This document shows, piece by piece, positions 25,676-36,699 of a stretch of 64,000 nucleotides of DNA. Each line of letters begins with the position of its first letter. The first letter of the stretch is position 1. A program made the translations under genes and the position numbers. Under the pieces are notes generated by a model. It saw only the letters and a program-made list of their open reading frames with translations. It did not search any database and was not told the DNA's origin. The stretch is from Mesodorylaimus sp. YZB2_4 (lineage: Eukaryota; Nematoda; Enoplea; Dorylaimida; Dorylaimidae). The DNA lies in the NCBI GenBank assembly GCA_030248295.1, contig JASANH010000938.1:496001-560000 (forward strand), read 5' to 3'.

Positions 25676-26322
25676 CAGGTGTTGGGCGGTGATGATAAGC
25701 CATCTTTTACCTATAACTATTTTCGCCATCCTTTGAAACTCTCACTCATCTCTGTGTGGCATGAAAGAATTAGTGAGTCAATGAGTCGATTACCCACCAG
25801 GCACAGCGGGGGAATCGTCACGGGACCGACCAAAGTCGGCAGAACAAAGACTGCAACTCGAGCAAGGCGAGTCTAGGACTACACCTGCGGCTGAAACATC
25901 AACCCAGGGCTTGACATTTCTCAGCTAGGGGCGATCAATGATTCTCTCCCACTCGCTATAACCCACCATGAGCAGGGGTCGCAGGCTATAGTTAGGAATG
26001 ATGCGTGGATATTTGGGACTTTTAAATTTGGATGTGGTGCCTATACTAAAGTAATTTTGCAGCTTGGAACTGTGCATAGTGAGTGACTGAGGTTCGATGG
26101 AGTGTCATGTCCATAATAAGCACTGGCGCAGAGAAATAAAATGTACAGGACTTCCGTAGTGTATAGAGCCTCAAAGCCCCTACTTGATATGCTAATCACC
26201 TTGCTCGGGGCGCTAAGTGAATTTAGCAGGCCTATTCACTTCCATAACTGTATTGCAAATATAAGTAATAAGCCGATCTGCTCCATGGTTTCAGAGATAT
26301 CGAAGAGCCAAATCCACTTTTT
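25676..26322 (+). repeat. Second copy of the bZIP-locus flanks, lacking the coding exon
   Basis: 25676-25770 matches 15954-16050 and 25829-26322 matches 17189-17693, same orientation. Between them are about 60 bases rather than 1.1 kb. It directly abuts the broken 5' end of the DYNC2I2-like sequence. Confidence 0.85.
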
Positions 26323-26566
26323 ACATTGCACGTCGGCTTGGCTGGTCAAATCGTAAGTAGGCTGATAAGTCTTTCAGCCTCAGGGAACAAGTGAATGGTA
26401 ACGGAGTATGGTAGGGTACCTATGTTGGCGGGGGGGGCGGTGCAATCACATCAGTATATGTATTGGCAGTGTAAAGTTCTCCAGTACGAGATATCCAGCA
26501 GCAATCTCATTAAAGTCAGCTGTCGTTGAGTGTGGCGGGTTGATACGAGTTTCTTTGCCCGCGTGA

Positions 26567-27221
26567 ATGCCGCCCGTGACGATTGCGATTGGTGCCGCAT
26601 CGATGGTTTCCGGTCTTGGCGTGGTGCTGATCTTGGCTGGTCTCATACTGATCGTCATACTGTGCGGAAGCAAGGACAAGAAAGAAGATGTGCCGCCCGT
26701 CGAAAACAAGCCTGCCGCCCCGTCGCCCGAACAACCCAAACCGGAGCCAGCTCCCGTTCAAACTCCCCCGCCGCCGCTAGAACCACCACAGAAAGACAAA
26801 TCGCCCAAAAATGAGCAAAAGAGTGAATCGCTTCGAATGGGGAACGCGTCGTTGATGATGAGGGAAGCTCAAGACCTGCAGCTCATGAGCAAAATGGTGA
26901 GTCAGTCCAAGAATAGATGGATCCCTCGATTTTAGGAAAGAATTTTGGTTTTAGGAAGGACCTCGCGGGGATGATCGATCGGTGAATCTGAAGCCGACGG
27001 CAGCAAAACCAACAGACCAGCCGAGTCTGATGCTCATGGGTCAGTCGTTCGTTGGCGCCCCGCTGCCGACTGGCTCGCCGAAAGGAAAGACGAAGAGTCA
27101 GGACAAATCGACTACGACCAAGTCCATGTCCGTCCGCGGCGATCCGACGGCAGCGCCCTCCGTCTCCATGCGTTCCTCCTCCAAATCAATTATCGGCCCG
27201 TCTACCCCGAGGAAGAAGTGA
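26567..27221 (+). CDS. Single-pass membrane protein with Pro/Lys-rich tail, 198 aa, unknown family
   Basis: Exon 1 (26567-26896, 110 codons) ends SKM|GTGAGT. Exon 2 (26955-27221) continues in phase 0 with EGPRGDDRS to a TGA. A short N-terminus (MPPVTIAIGAAS) leads into a strongly hydrophobic segment at about residues 8-33, ending in Cys and a basic stop-transfer stretch (SKDKKED). The tail is rich in Pro (QTPPPPLEPP) and then in Lys, Ser and Thr, ending STPRKK. The topology suggests a short lumenal end and a long cytoplasmic tail. The TM start resembles that of the membrane protein at 57293 (IAIGAASM versus LAIGSVASM), so the two may be related. No known domain. Confidence 0.75.
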
Positions 27222-27380
27222 TCCATGCGAAGACTGAAACGTGTTGCTGATCTCGTGGGTGTTCTCGAAGCTGGTCGTTTCCTGTCTCTGCCCCGTTGTC
27301 AAAGAATGATAAGCAGTAGTCGAGCGAGCCCAAATTTAGCAAAAGCATGAACTACTGGTCACATTTGCTTCTTCTGATCG

Positions 27381-28058
27381 ATGTTGCTTCCGTCGATGTC
27401 AGATGCAGTGCAGGGTGCGCTTAACAGGCCCCGGTCAATGCTCTTCGATAACCAAAACTTCCAAAGTGTTGGAAGAATTAGTGCATCCATTTTTTTGTTT
27501 AGATCCGCAAAGATTGCCCTGATCGTAATTCATGCTCTGATTTTGACAAGTGCACTATGCAAAGCCAGCGTATCGTAATTTACTCTTTCGCTGGCCGCTT
27601 CTTAAAAAAGCGCATTCCAAGCCGGGAACGAAGCAGTTTTATCAAGTTGACGAACCAATTTTTTCAAAATGGCATGATCATTTTTAGATCCGGTCTCATT
27701 ACTCAAGCTTGGATGTTCTCCTGCTCATAGCCTTGACGAGGACGAGTGGGATGATGGCACCAGGTCAGTCCAGACGGTATCATCTATCAATGATCTCATT
27801 CCGAGGCATTATTTCACTGCCTGCAGTCTCCCCGTTTTCTTATTTGATGGATTTACTTTCTGCCCTGCCTCGTGGCGACTGATCAAACCCACATTATATT
27901 AATAGCTCAGACGCGGATCTGCGCATTCCTCGCATTCGTTGAGTACGTACTCTACGTCATCTCTGTTTGGCATTGGGGCCTCAGCATTACGTCATGGGTT
28001 CCGCCAAAATGGGATCACTCAAAACAACTTTCAGTCAGGTAGGATATGCGAACCATGA
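27381..28058 (+). CDS. Candidate three-exon gene, 102 aa, unknown function
   Basis: Three exons join in phase: 27381-27465, 27688-27763 and 27911-28058, 309 bases in all. The start ATG has an in-frame stop just upstream. Exon 2 has an acidic cluster, SLDEDEWDDGT. Exon 3 is Ser-rich (AHSSHSLSTYSTSS) and ends GRICEP. The composition looks protein-like, but there is no signal peptide, TM segment or known motif. It lies 160 bases after the membrane-protein gene on the same strand, so it might be an alternative 3' end of that gene. Confidence 0.45.
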
Positions 28059-30386
28059 AAACAGCAGCATGGGCTTTGCTTTGAGCCAATTTATTATTGT
28101 CATTGAATGTCCTTGAGGGCGTCTAAATATGGTGGTAGTATGACGAGCGAGGATGAACATGGTCGTCGACCATCAGTCAATCTTGAAGTTTTGACGGCTG
28201 CGACTTGTGAACCTTTTGTTTAAAACGAACACACGGATTTGACCTGTTTGCGCCGACAAGATGGCGCCGCGCGAATTAGTCAGACGTCAAAAAAGTTACG
28301 GATCCTCCTCTAAGGAGCCGAGAAGAACTAGAAATTATGGCACTCGCAATCTTTGATATTCATGCGAGCTGGCGGCCAAGATCGTTGCTTACAACACCTG
28401 CTCGGCGGACGACCGAGAGGAAGCCTAAGAAGAGCAGGGAGGAATTTGAGGTGTGTGTGTGTGTTACTGACGTACGAGGAACATTGGCGTGACAGTCTAG
28501 AACAAGTCCAAATGTCCGTTACGAGACAAAGAAACTGAAATTGTGAGCAGTTTGGAGAATGAAAATGATGGGGTACAGGTGACAGAGTTGGGGGATAGAC
28601 AGGGACAGCTGTGAAGAGTGGAAACAGGATAGCGATCACATCACCCTTCGATACTTCCGTATCAATGCGTCGCAGGTAGAATCAGAGCTTCACGGACTTG
28701 CACCCACTCACACCCCTGGCATTTTGTCACAGATCCAAAATAAAGGTCATTAAATGAAAGGGTCAAAGAGTCACCCGATTCGTCCGAATGTGTTCGCTGA
28801 GAGGTTGCTCCCAATAATTTAAGACAATAAAAATATTGCGTTTGAAAAAGAAAAAACTTTCCGAAACGGTCATTTTTGACATTGACGCCAGTCTGTCGGG
28901 CGTCCGTAAAGAAAAACAGGCGTCGGCTTGGCGGTGCATTGTACACAAGTCACGTACATGTCGTTTTCTAAACTTGGTAGAGGGTGAGCAACGACATCAT
29001 CCTTTAGTGCCGTCTCCAACCAAGGTCGCGCGTCTGGGCCAAACGAAACGACACTTACAAGACGTTTTGTTGTACGTTTATATTAATTTTAGGAATTTAC
29101 TTGTCAACTGAAGGGCGTTGACTGCATGAGTATGAGTGGGTCGTATCGTTCACTTTCCTCACTTTCCCTCCCCCGCACTCAGTCTCAGAAGATGCCACTC
29201 AACTGTTTACATTTCAGCACGCAAATATGCAGCCCTGCACAATGACACAAATTACCAGCGTTCCCGGATTGTCGAAGTCAACCGTCGGACACCAGATGAA
29301 CAATGCAAACTTATTCATTAGTGCACTCTGACACAATAGCGTGTCTGATTTGTGAGACCATTTGTTTAAAAGTTCGCAAAAAAAAGAGTCAAGAATGCAA
29401 TGACGAAGTATAAAGCGTCTCCTAGTCTCGCATTTATCACATGGAAAGTGTCAGCAAAACGGTGCGTTAACGCCCATAATAGTCGAAGAAAATAAAATTG
29501 CCTTCATGGTCCGTTAGATCATGCGTCGTACGAAGTGACAGGCAGATGAGCCTCGGGGCCGCATTGTTGTCAAACGTAATCCATCTGCCAACGAAACGGA
29601 TATTCCATACTCCAACCGCCCATCTGGTACAAACCGATTTCTACAGGATGTCGTCGCAAAAAAATTTTGACTTTGACTCTTGATGTATAGTTCAGAAGGG
29701 GAACATGCACCATCAACAGAAGACGGGATAAAAATAGTTTTACATTGAAATTCTTTAGAATAAACACAAACATCCGAGGAATTTACGAAAAGGGCGCTCG
29801 AAAAGTGTTTGAATAGGGCATGCCTAACACACTCGATAAATACCGGAGGTGAGTGAATAAACGGAGAAAGTTGCGCAGTTTGGAGGGCTTATTGTCATTT
29901 CATGAGTTAAAGTACTTTGGAACTCTTTCATGCATGCTTTCTTGGAAACCGCCCATTTTTAGTCCAAAATGCGGTTTTGACCCCGAGGCGTCGAATTGTC
30001 GGCTCATTGGTGCGCGAAATAAGTTCTTGCAGGAGCGCACTTGCCGCCGCATTCTTCGCAGTCCTTTTCTGGAGCGACAATTCGTGGCTACAGTGCGCGT
30101 CGACGAGACTATGAGATTCGTAATCAACAAAATTCCGGCTGACGTCGTTTCGCGGCCGCATACCTGTGTTTTGTAGTAAATTTGAAAAGATGGATTGTCT
30201 AAAATGCACGGTTTTGCCCTCGGTACACCTGCCTCGATGCCCCGCGGACATGTATTTTCGTCAAGACGCACGAAATTAAAAACAACAAATAACGCAAACC
30301 CAAAAACGCCCGTGGGCGGCGGGTGGAAGAAATTTCGAGCGATGGATGGCGGGCGAAAACCGGAGTTTGTTGGGGGCATCAGCGCC
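28059..30386. other. Intergenic and promoter region
   Basis: No gene supported. A (GT)7 run lies at about 28450-28463. A 159-codon minus-strand frame at 29900-30379 overlaps the promoter of the next gene and shows no domain. Confidence 0.45.
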
Positions 30387-30394
30387 TATATAAG
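30387..30394 (+). promoter_or_regulatory. TATA box (TATATAAG)
   Basis: Strong TATA element about 90 bases before the ATG at 30481. This predicts transcription start near 30418 and a 60-base leader. The tandem paralogue has a matching element. Confidence 0.7.
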
Positions 30395-30480
30395 CTCGAC
30401 ACCGAGCCGATTCCCATCATCAACTCTCCGAGTATCCTATTCTCTGTCTCAAAACTCTTTTCTCGTCATAGTTTCGAACA

Positions 30481-31999
30481 ATGTTGTCCACGATCTCTCT
30501 TCTCTTGGCTTTGTGCTTCACTGCTCAGGCCGTCCGACGAGATTCGGTCTGGACAGTCAAACTGACACCGACCGACAATACCAACGACTACGAGGGTCAA
30601 GTCGAGGTCTTGGCCGTCTTCACCGACGGTAGGCAACACGCTGTCGTCCTGCCCTCCACCGAATTCCGTAAGGACGAGACGGCTAGCTTCACAGTGGGAC
30701 TAGTCTCACCCGGCCCGCTGCAGATGGTCTACGTCCGAACCCATGGCGTGTGCCCAATCGGTCTGATCCCGTTGAACGTTCTCCGTTTGAGCCGAATCGA
30801 GCTGATCTCTGAGGACACGAACACGAGCTACAGCAAGACCTTTGATGATCTGGCCATCAAAGACGCCTGCCAAAGCAGCAAGTCGCTGGGAACAGCCATT
30901 CAGGACTTCGATCAAGTCACTGCCGCCTACTGCCTGGTCGATGGCAAGCAGTACGCGGACGGTGAACAATTCGACATGGGCTGCGTGGCCAGGTGCACGT
31001 GCATCAAAGGCAACTTCGGTTGCGTGGACATGTGCCCCACTGTGCAATTGCCACCAGATCAAAAGTGCCATTTCGTACGCTTGCCTGGTCAGTGCTGCGA
31101 CACGGTCCGATGCGAGGAGGACAAGAGCATGAACTCCTGCGACTCGCCCGTACCCAAGTACACAATGGACGACAAACGGCAAGAGGCTCCCGCTCGAAGA
31201 TACCCGTGGTCAGTGTTCTTGTGCACGGATATCAAATGCTCGCAAGTCTATGCAGGCGTCATTGTTGGAAGCAGGTAAGAATCTGATGTTGCCTTCCTTT
31301 CTTGCGCACTATCTAAACCTAGCCCTTCTTTTCAGACATGTCTTGACCTTCGCTCCCGACCTATCCTCATTCACCAACCTTCGTCTGACCATCGGCCAGT
31401 ACATTGCTCCAAGTATCAACAACGCTGACGACTTCAGTCCTTTGCGAGTGGTCAATATCACCACCCACTCCGAGTTCGTCAATCCCGGTTCGCCCATCGC
31501 GGACAGCGCCTCTCGCTTGCAGCTCCTTCAATTGGACAGCGCGCTCATGTTTGACACTCAAATCCAAGCCGCCAACCTGCCTTTCAGCAAGGAGCAATGC
31601 AGCCAGCTGTCCAAGCAAAGCTGCCCTGTGATGACGGTCGGCTGGGACAGGACGGATGAGCAAGATCCCGAAGTCCGTCAGTGGTTCCTACACGCAGAAA
31701 AGTCCACTCTGGATCAAACAGCATGTGCGAAAGGAACAAGAGCGCATCCGAAAACGGTCACTGGTCCCAGAGTGCGTGGTGAACAACGCCTATGCATCAG
31801 TGGTTTGGAACGCACTGATTGCACAGGCCCGCTGGGCGGTGCCGTGGTCTCTAGCCGAGGCTCGGTTGACTTCTTGGTGGGTATGTTGGACCCGGACGCA
31901 GCCCTTTTTCAATGCGTCAACCGAGGCACGGCCTCCATGTTGTCCATATGCACATATGCTGACTGGATTTCGGCCACCATCACAGCGGGTAATAATTAG
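30481..31999 (+). CDS. Secreted PLAT-like / VWC / inactive trypsin-like protein, copy 1, 485 aa
   Basis: Two exons (30481-31274, 31336-31999) are separated by a 61-base intron. The signal peptide is residues 1-17. Residues ~23-110 form a PLAT/LH2-like beta-sandwich (VWTVKLTP, YEGQVEVLAVF, SPGPLQMVYVRTHG). Residues 151-211 are a von Willebrand C domain (CLVDGKQY, CTCIKGNFGCVDMCP, PGQCC). From ~241 the sequence follows an S1 peptidase (YPWSVFLC, HVLTFAPDL, CPVMTVGWD, CTGPLGGAVV), but the triad is gone: TAAHC reads TFAPD, the Asp strand reads SRLQLLQL, and GDSGG reads GPLGG. It is therefore predicted to bind rather than cleave. A tandem paralogue starts 2.2 kb downstream, also behind a strong TATA box. 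The PLAT label rests on fold pattern and is less sure than VWC and S1. The tissue is unknown. Confidence 0.85.
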
Positions 32000-34143
32000 G
32001 TTTATTTTTTTCTTGTTAAAATCATTTTCGAGCCAGTGACGATGTGTATGCATGTGTACAGTAGGCCCTGTAACCCATTTTCGGGAGTCTAGAATGGCGA
32101 TGTTGATTACTGTTTCGACTTGACGCAAAAGCGTGCCTTACGTGTATAAGGGACTTGTTGTCAATATTTGTGTGTCCGTCTGACTTGACGCCATGTGCGG
32201 CGAAGTGGTTGTCCCTATCTGTTGCTATGGCATGCCTTATGCAATATTTTATTTTGACTGCCATCTTTCGGATGGACACGCAAATCTGTTGGTTATACTG
32301 GTTATGTGATCAGTTCAAATAGAGGGATCTCCGATACTCGTGCTCTTTCCTTCCTCCGCACACAAACACGACCAGCACTCACTACCGCACGTTATGCGAA
32401 CATGTCAAACAGGTGCTCAGATTCCATTCCCTTTTCCCTTTTCACTATTCAGGTTGCGCATAAACGTAGGCGCGTCAAGCCCATTTAAAAAAAAGCAGTC
32501 TGGCGCTGTGATCGTTACAGTCCGAAGAGCAGTTTGAACGCTAATTTATTGGACAGTTGTTTAGATAGAGTCGTCAAAAATGACGGCTGGCGCACCTTTA
32601 TGACTCTCTCTATTTGCCTTCAAGGGTAAAAAAGAAGTAATGGCTTTGTACTTGGCTCTGGGGCACTTTGGCGAGTTAGGAAAATTAGGCGAATACAAAT
32701 TCGAAAGCACTGCGGGACCAGAAGATGCGAGAAGGTGTGTAAGGCTTCTGGCATCAGGGTGCACAGTGCACACCTCACGCTCGTCAGCGCCCGTACTCTG
32801 GAACGAGCATAATATGATTGCCAATGCACAACGGGCACAACGATTTTGTTGGACCAAGAAACCATTAGGCACTGCCTTAATTCAGTTGAAGTTCGATAAG
32901 GAATGTGGCGACAACCTGTACCAATTTCCTCACTCCTGAGCTTGCATCATAACCACTCATGAGATGTGGGTGCTTGGCGTTTGATCCTTCGTAGGGTCCA
33001 GAATTTGCGGAGTGACATATTTGTGTAATAACTATATTTCACTGCTCCTGACTAATGGCTCCGTCTGATAATAAATTTTCTTTCTCCCAGACTCACTCCT
33101 GTCAAACTACTTGAATCACATCTGCATTCTTGCCGGCATGACGCCTACCTCCTTGCATACCTAAATCTTTGACGATGCTGCACTTTTCTTGTCCTTTCAC
33201 TCCGATTATCGCTATTTTTGTCACCTACAAGTTACCGCACCTCACAAGCGAACCTTTCATGATTGGGATTAAACGACTGATGTTTGTTATTTCGTTTCGA
33301 TTGTACATGAGCCGGATCTTCTGACTGCTCAGAAAAATATTTTCGTTTTCGACTCACTGTTTCTGTTTTCGTTCATTTCGATTGGCAAACATCGTTTTCG
33401 ACATGTTTTTGAAATTGATAAGTCACAACATGTAATTTCCGCTCCGCAGGAAACATCACTATGCGGGGTGCTCGGGGGGGGGGGGGGGGGGGGGAACCTT
33501 GAAGACCCTGTTATTATGAACGCTCGAAGGCGGTTAATCACATCTTTGACTCGGCCACCCAAATACCGGGAGGCATCGTCAGTAAATTGCAAGGTACTGC
33601 AGTAATTGAAACGTTTTGATCGCATTTTTCGCTATCTGATCATGATAACTGAATCACCAAAAAAACATATGCCTGCTACGCTCCGTTTCATGAGAAGGAA
33701 AAACGCAGGTTTTTTCATTTTAAAAATCATTTTCGCTCTCTAACTGCATCAAAATTCCAGAACCATGTTCACCGGAGCTTATCTCATGTTTCGATTTGTA
33801 GAAAATTGTAACGCGCACGATTTCTTTCGCGTGCATTCGCTCTTTTCCTGCCTGCACCCATTCCACGCCTTTAATTACATTATCACTCGATCGTCAAAAA
33901 GACATTAATATGGAATTTCGGGCAATCGCATTCCACTGAAATGAGTTGAAAATTATGGAAAATACAAAAGACACGTACAGTATGTAAGACTGCGCAAACA
34001 AACTGCACGCCAAGACGTCAATGCATTCCTCGCGTAGCGATCCTAATAACAAAGAAAGAACTAGAATTGCCGAAGATGAACGTTGGTGACAATGGCCAGA
34101 AAGGAGACACGACTTTGCTCTGGCTGGACACTTACGTCTGCAG
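32000..34143. other. Spacer between the tandem PLAT-VWC-pseudoprotease genes
   Basis: 3' UTR of copy 1 followed by AT-rich DNA. It includes a 21-base G homopolymer at 33474-33494. No coding exon found. Confidence 0.5.
33474..33494 (+). repeat. 21-base poly(G) tract
   Basis: Uninterrupted run of G. It could form a G-quadruplex and its length may be unreliable in assembly. Confidence 0.9.
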
Positions 34144-34150
34144 TATATAA
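34144..34150 (+). promoter_or_regulatory. TATA box (TATATAA)
   Basis: Lies about 82 bases before ATG 34226. Transcription would begin near 34175, which is why the earlier open-frame positions at 34169-34225 are not used as the start. Confidence 0.7.
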
Positions 34151-34225
34151 AGTGCCATTCGACTTCGTTTGAGTCTTTGCATGGTCGATCAAGATTTCAA
34201 CAAGCTCTTTTTTGGAACGTCAGGC

Positions 34226-35797
34226 ATGGACGGTCTTTGGGGAAGTGTTTTAGTGATGAGCGCATTCGTATTGTCCACTGGATACGTCACTGCGGAAGAT
34301 TATCCGTGGACAGTCACTCTGACTGTGTCCCATGAACAGGGCAGCGAGTTCGAAGGAGTGGTCGAGATGTTGGGTCAGTTCGAAAGTGAGACATGGCAAT
34401 CGGCCCAGTTGCCCTTTAATAAATACGTTCTCGGTCGGGAGTATACTTTCCCCATCAGCTTCACCTCACCTGGCCCTTTGAGGATGGCCTATCTGAGGAC
34501 GCATAGCCGCTGTCCTCCTCTCAACACCTTGCGATTACAACGTTTGGCGTGGGTGTCACAATATCAGAACGTGACCTACACTTCTGCAGTGCACGAATTG
34601 GTCATCAAGGATTCGTGTTCAAGCAGCGATTCTCCAGGCACCCAGGTCGCGGACATTGACTCGAGAGTACAAGTGGCAGACTTGGATGCTATGAACGATT
34701 GCCTGCTGGACGGTGTGGTCTATGCTCAAGGTCAAAGTTTCGAGATGAACTGCCGAGCGTTGTGTACCTGCGATGGGGGCTCAATTGTGTGCGTGGATAA
34801 CTGCCCTACGACGACTTGGGCTTCAGAGCAGAAGTGCCGGGCGATTCGGACTCCTGGCCAGTGCTGTGAGGAGATACGATGCGACGAGGACTTTCGCATG
34901 CGATCATGCCAAATGCCAAAAAAGACTGGAACGCTGAGAGGAGAACTAGCGAATGGACAGAGATCCATACTAGGCGGTATTCAACGATATCCATGGGCGG
35001 TATTCATCTGTGCCGACAGCGAGTGCAAGACCACTTTGGGCGGTGTAATGGTCAGTGACAGGTACAGTATGACTCACCTCACAACAGGGATTCCATGCAC
35101 TACAAAAAGATTTTTCAGGCATGTTCTAACTTTTGCTCCCGATCTGAAAAACGCAAAAATACTTCGAATGGCGGCGGGAAAACACACACTTGATACTTCG
35201 CTTAACCAACGAGATGACGATATGAAAAAGATTGATATCAAAGCAATAATTACGCATCCGGATTTTGCCAAGGTGGGCGTGAATGGTTCGTTGACTTCAA
35301 GCAGCACCTCCCGTCTTCAGCTTATCGAATTATGGGATTTACCGCATACTGGCAAAGATTTACAAGCTGCCAATCTCCCCTTGAGCAGTACACAGTGCTT
35401 GAAACTGTCTTCCAGCGAATGCCCAGTCATGACCGTTGGCTGGGATCCGACGAACACAGATGCAGACGTTTCAACGGGCAAAGTGTATTTGCACGCCCAA
35501 ATCTCCAAGTTAGATCCCCGCCCATGTGACACTGGTCTATTCTTCACGAAAAGCGGGGGAATATTGACATTGACCAAGTCGAGAAACGGAAGAAGGGACT
35601 GTGTTAGTGGTCTTGTGCGGCAGGACTGCTCTGGTCCCACTGGTGGCGCCCTAGTAGCTACGGCGGGTGATAACACTGATTTTGTAATCGGGCTATTGGA
35701 GCAGAGGTCGACGCAGGAAGAATGTCCACGGCCAGGTTCTGCGCGAGTGCTACCTCTCTGTAGGTACATTGATTGGATAGACAGTTCGATTAGCTAA
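34226..35797 (+). CDS. Secreted PLAT-like / VWC / inactive trypsin-like protein, copy 2, 504 aa
   Basis: Exons 34226-35061 and 35119-35797. The 57-base intron is a multiple of three without stops, so an unspliced reading stays open, but the splice sites (GACAG|GTACAG, TTTTTCAG|GC) match copy 1 exactly in position. The signal peptide is ~1-23. PLAT-like residues ~27-110 include YPWTVTLTV and SPGPLRMAYLRTHS. VWC is at 159-219 (CLLDGVVYAQG, PGQCC). The S1-like part begins at ~254 (RYPWAVFICAD, HVLTFAPDL, CPVMTVGWD, CSGPTGGALV). The catalytic His, Asp and Ser are all replaced. An AATAAA at 35815 ends the transcript. The last part of exon 2 and the 3' UTR recur as a fragment at 36181-36424. Confidence 0.85.
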   Translation: MDGLWGSVLVMSAFVLSTGYVTAEDYPWTVTLTVSHEQGSEFEGVVEMLGQFESETWQSAQLPFNKYVLGREYTFPISFTSPGPLRMAYLRTHSRCPPLNTLRLQRLAWVSQYQNVTYTSAVHELVIKDSCSSSDSPGTQVADIDSRVQVADLDAMNDCLLDGVVYAQGQSFEMNCRALCTCDGGSIVCVDNCPTTTWASEQKCRAIRTPGQCCEEIRCDEDFRMRSCQMPKKTGTLRGELANGQRSILGGIQRYPWAVFICADSECKTTLGGVMVSDRYSMTHLTTGIPCTTKRFFRHVLTFAPDLKNAKILRMAAGKHTLDTSLNQRDDDMKKIDIKAIITHPDFAKVGVNGSLTSSSTSRLQLIELWDLPHTGKDLQAANLPLSSTQCLKLSSSECPVMTVGWDPTNTDADVSTGKVYLHAQISKLDPRPCDTGLFFTKSGGILTLTKSRNGRRDCVSGLVRQDCSGPTGGALVATAGDNTDFVIGLLEQRSTQEECPRPGSARVLPLCRYIDWIDSSIS

Positions 35798-35814
35798 AAT
35801 AACAATGTTAGCCT

Positions 35815-35820
35815 AATAAA
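35815..35820 (+). terminator. AATAAA polyadenylation signal of copy 2
   Basis: 17 bases after the stop of the second PLAT-VWC-pseudoprotease gene. The downstream duplicate carries AATCAA at this point. Confidence 0.6.
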
Positions 35821-36180
35821 GGTTATCCTGAGTCCATTAAACGGGTTTGCAAGGTACATTCTCAAGTGTATATGTCCGTATTTTATGACTCCGAGCCGTG
35901 TAAGCTGTGTACTGTACATGTTTCGATGCATTGTGCAGGGCGAACTGTGCTCGCCCAAGAATAAAATCATGGTTCTCCTCGAAGATAATAAAAGCAGCGG
36001 CTGGAAAATTGCAGCACGAGACTCTCCGATATCTTTATGGCATATTCCCTGGCACCATTCGTTGGCATTTTCAGCGGCGACAAACCATCGGTGAGAAATT
36101 TACATCAGGGCCTATCCGGAGGCTGGTGGTCAGGCCGCTCCCCCCAACCACCAGTAGGCCAAACATGCACATGCGCAACA

Positions 36181-36424
36181 AGAATGTTCACGGCCAGGTT
36201 CTGCGCGAGTGCTACCTCTCTGTAGATATATTGATTGGATAGACAGCTCGACTAGCTAAAATAACGAAGTTAGCCTAATCAAGGTTATCCTGAGTCCATT
36301 TAGCGGGTTTGCATAGTACAGCTCTTAAATGTATACTCGTAGGTCCGTTTTTTGACTTCGCACCGTGTAAGCTGTACACTGTAAGGGTACATGCTTCGAT
36401 GCATTCTGCCCACAGGCTGCACTG
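36181..36424 (+). pseudogene. Duplicated 3' end of the copy 2 gene
   Basis: Matches 35719-35947: same final exon (CACGGCCAGGTTCTGCGCGA, GATTGGATAGACAG), the same stop context and the same 3' UTR order. The polyadenylation hexamer is lost (AATCAA). The offset is about 460-475 bases, so it is a short direct duplication of a gene end, now without its 5' part. Confidence 0.85.
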
Positions 36425-36699
36425 AAACAAAACCTTGCACTTGGCCAAAAACATTAATACCTGCCATTTAGCCGTTGGTCCCTACCCCTAAGCCTAAGCA
36501 AATGCAAATCAACAACCGTAAATACGACAGCGAGCGGGGACGGATTGAGATCGAGAGCAACGTCATCTACAGCACAGCCAAACCATAGTCATCTTCTTTT
36601 TTAAAAATTTTTGTGCGCACAGTCCCGTTTTCGCTTATAGCCGGCCAGCAGTCAAATCTTAGAAGCAAGGCTGTGCAGGGAGCAGCACACACACCAGCA

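Noticed and set aside
29900-30379. 159-codon minus-strand ATG frame
   Set aside because: Overlaps the promoter of the 30481 gene; no recognisable domain or poly(A) signal.
35062-35118. Treating the second pseudoprotease gene as one uninterrupted 542-codon frame
   Set aside because: The 57 bases have perfect splice sites at the same position as the intron in the paralogue, and the TATA box places the start at the later ATG.
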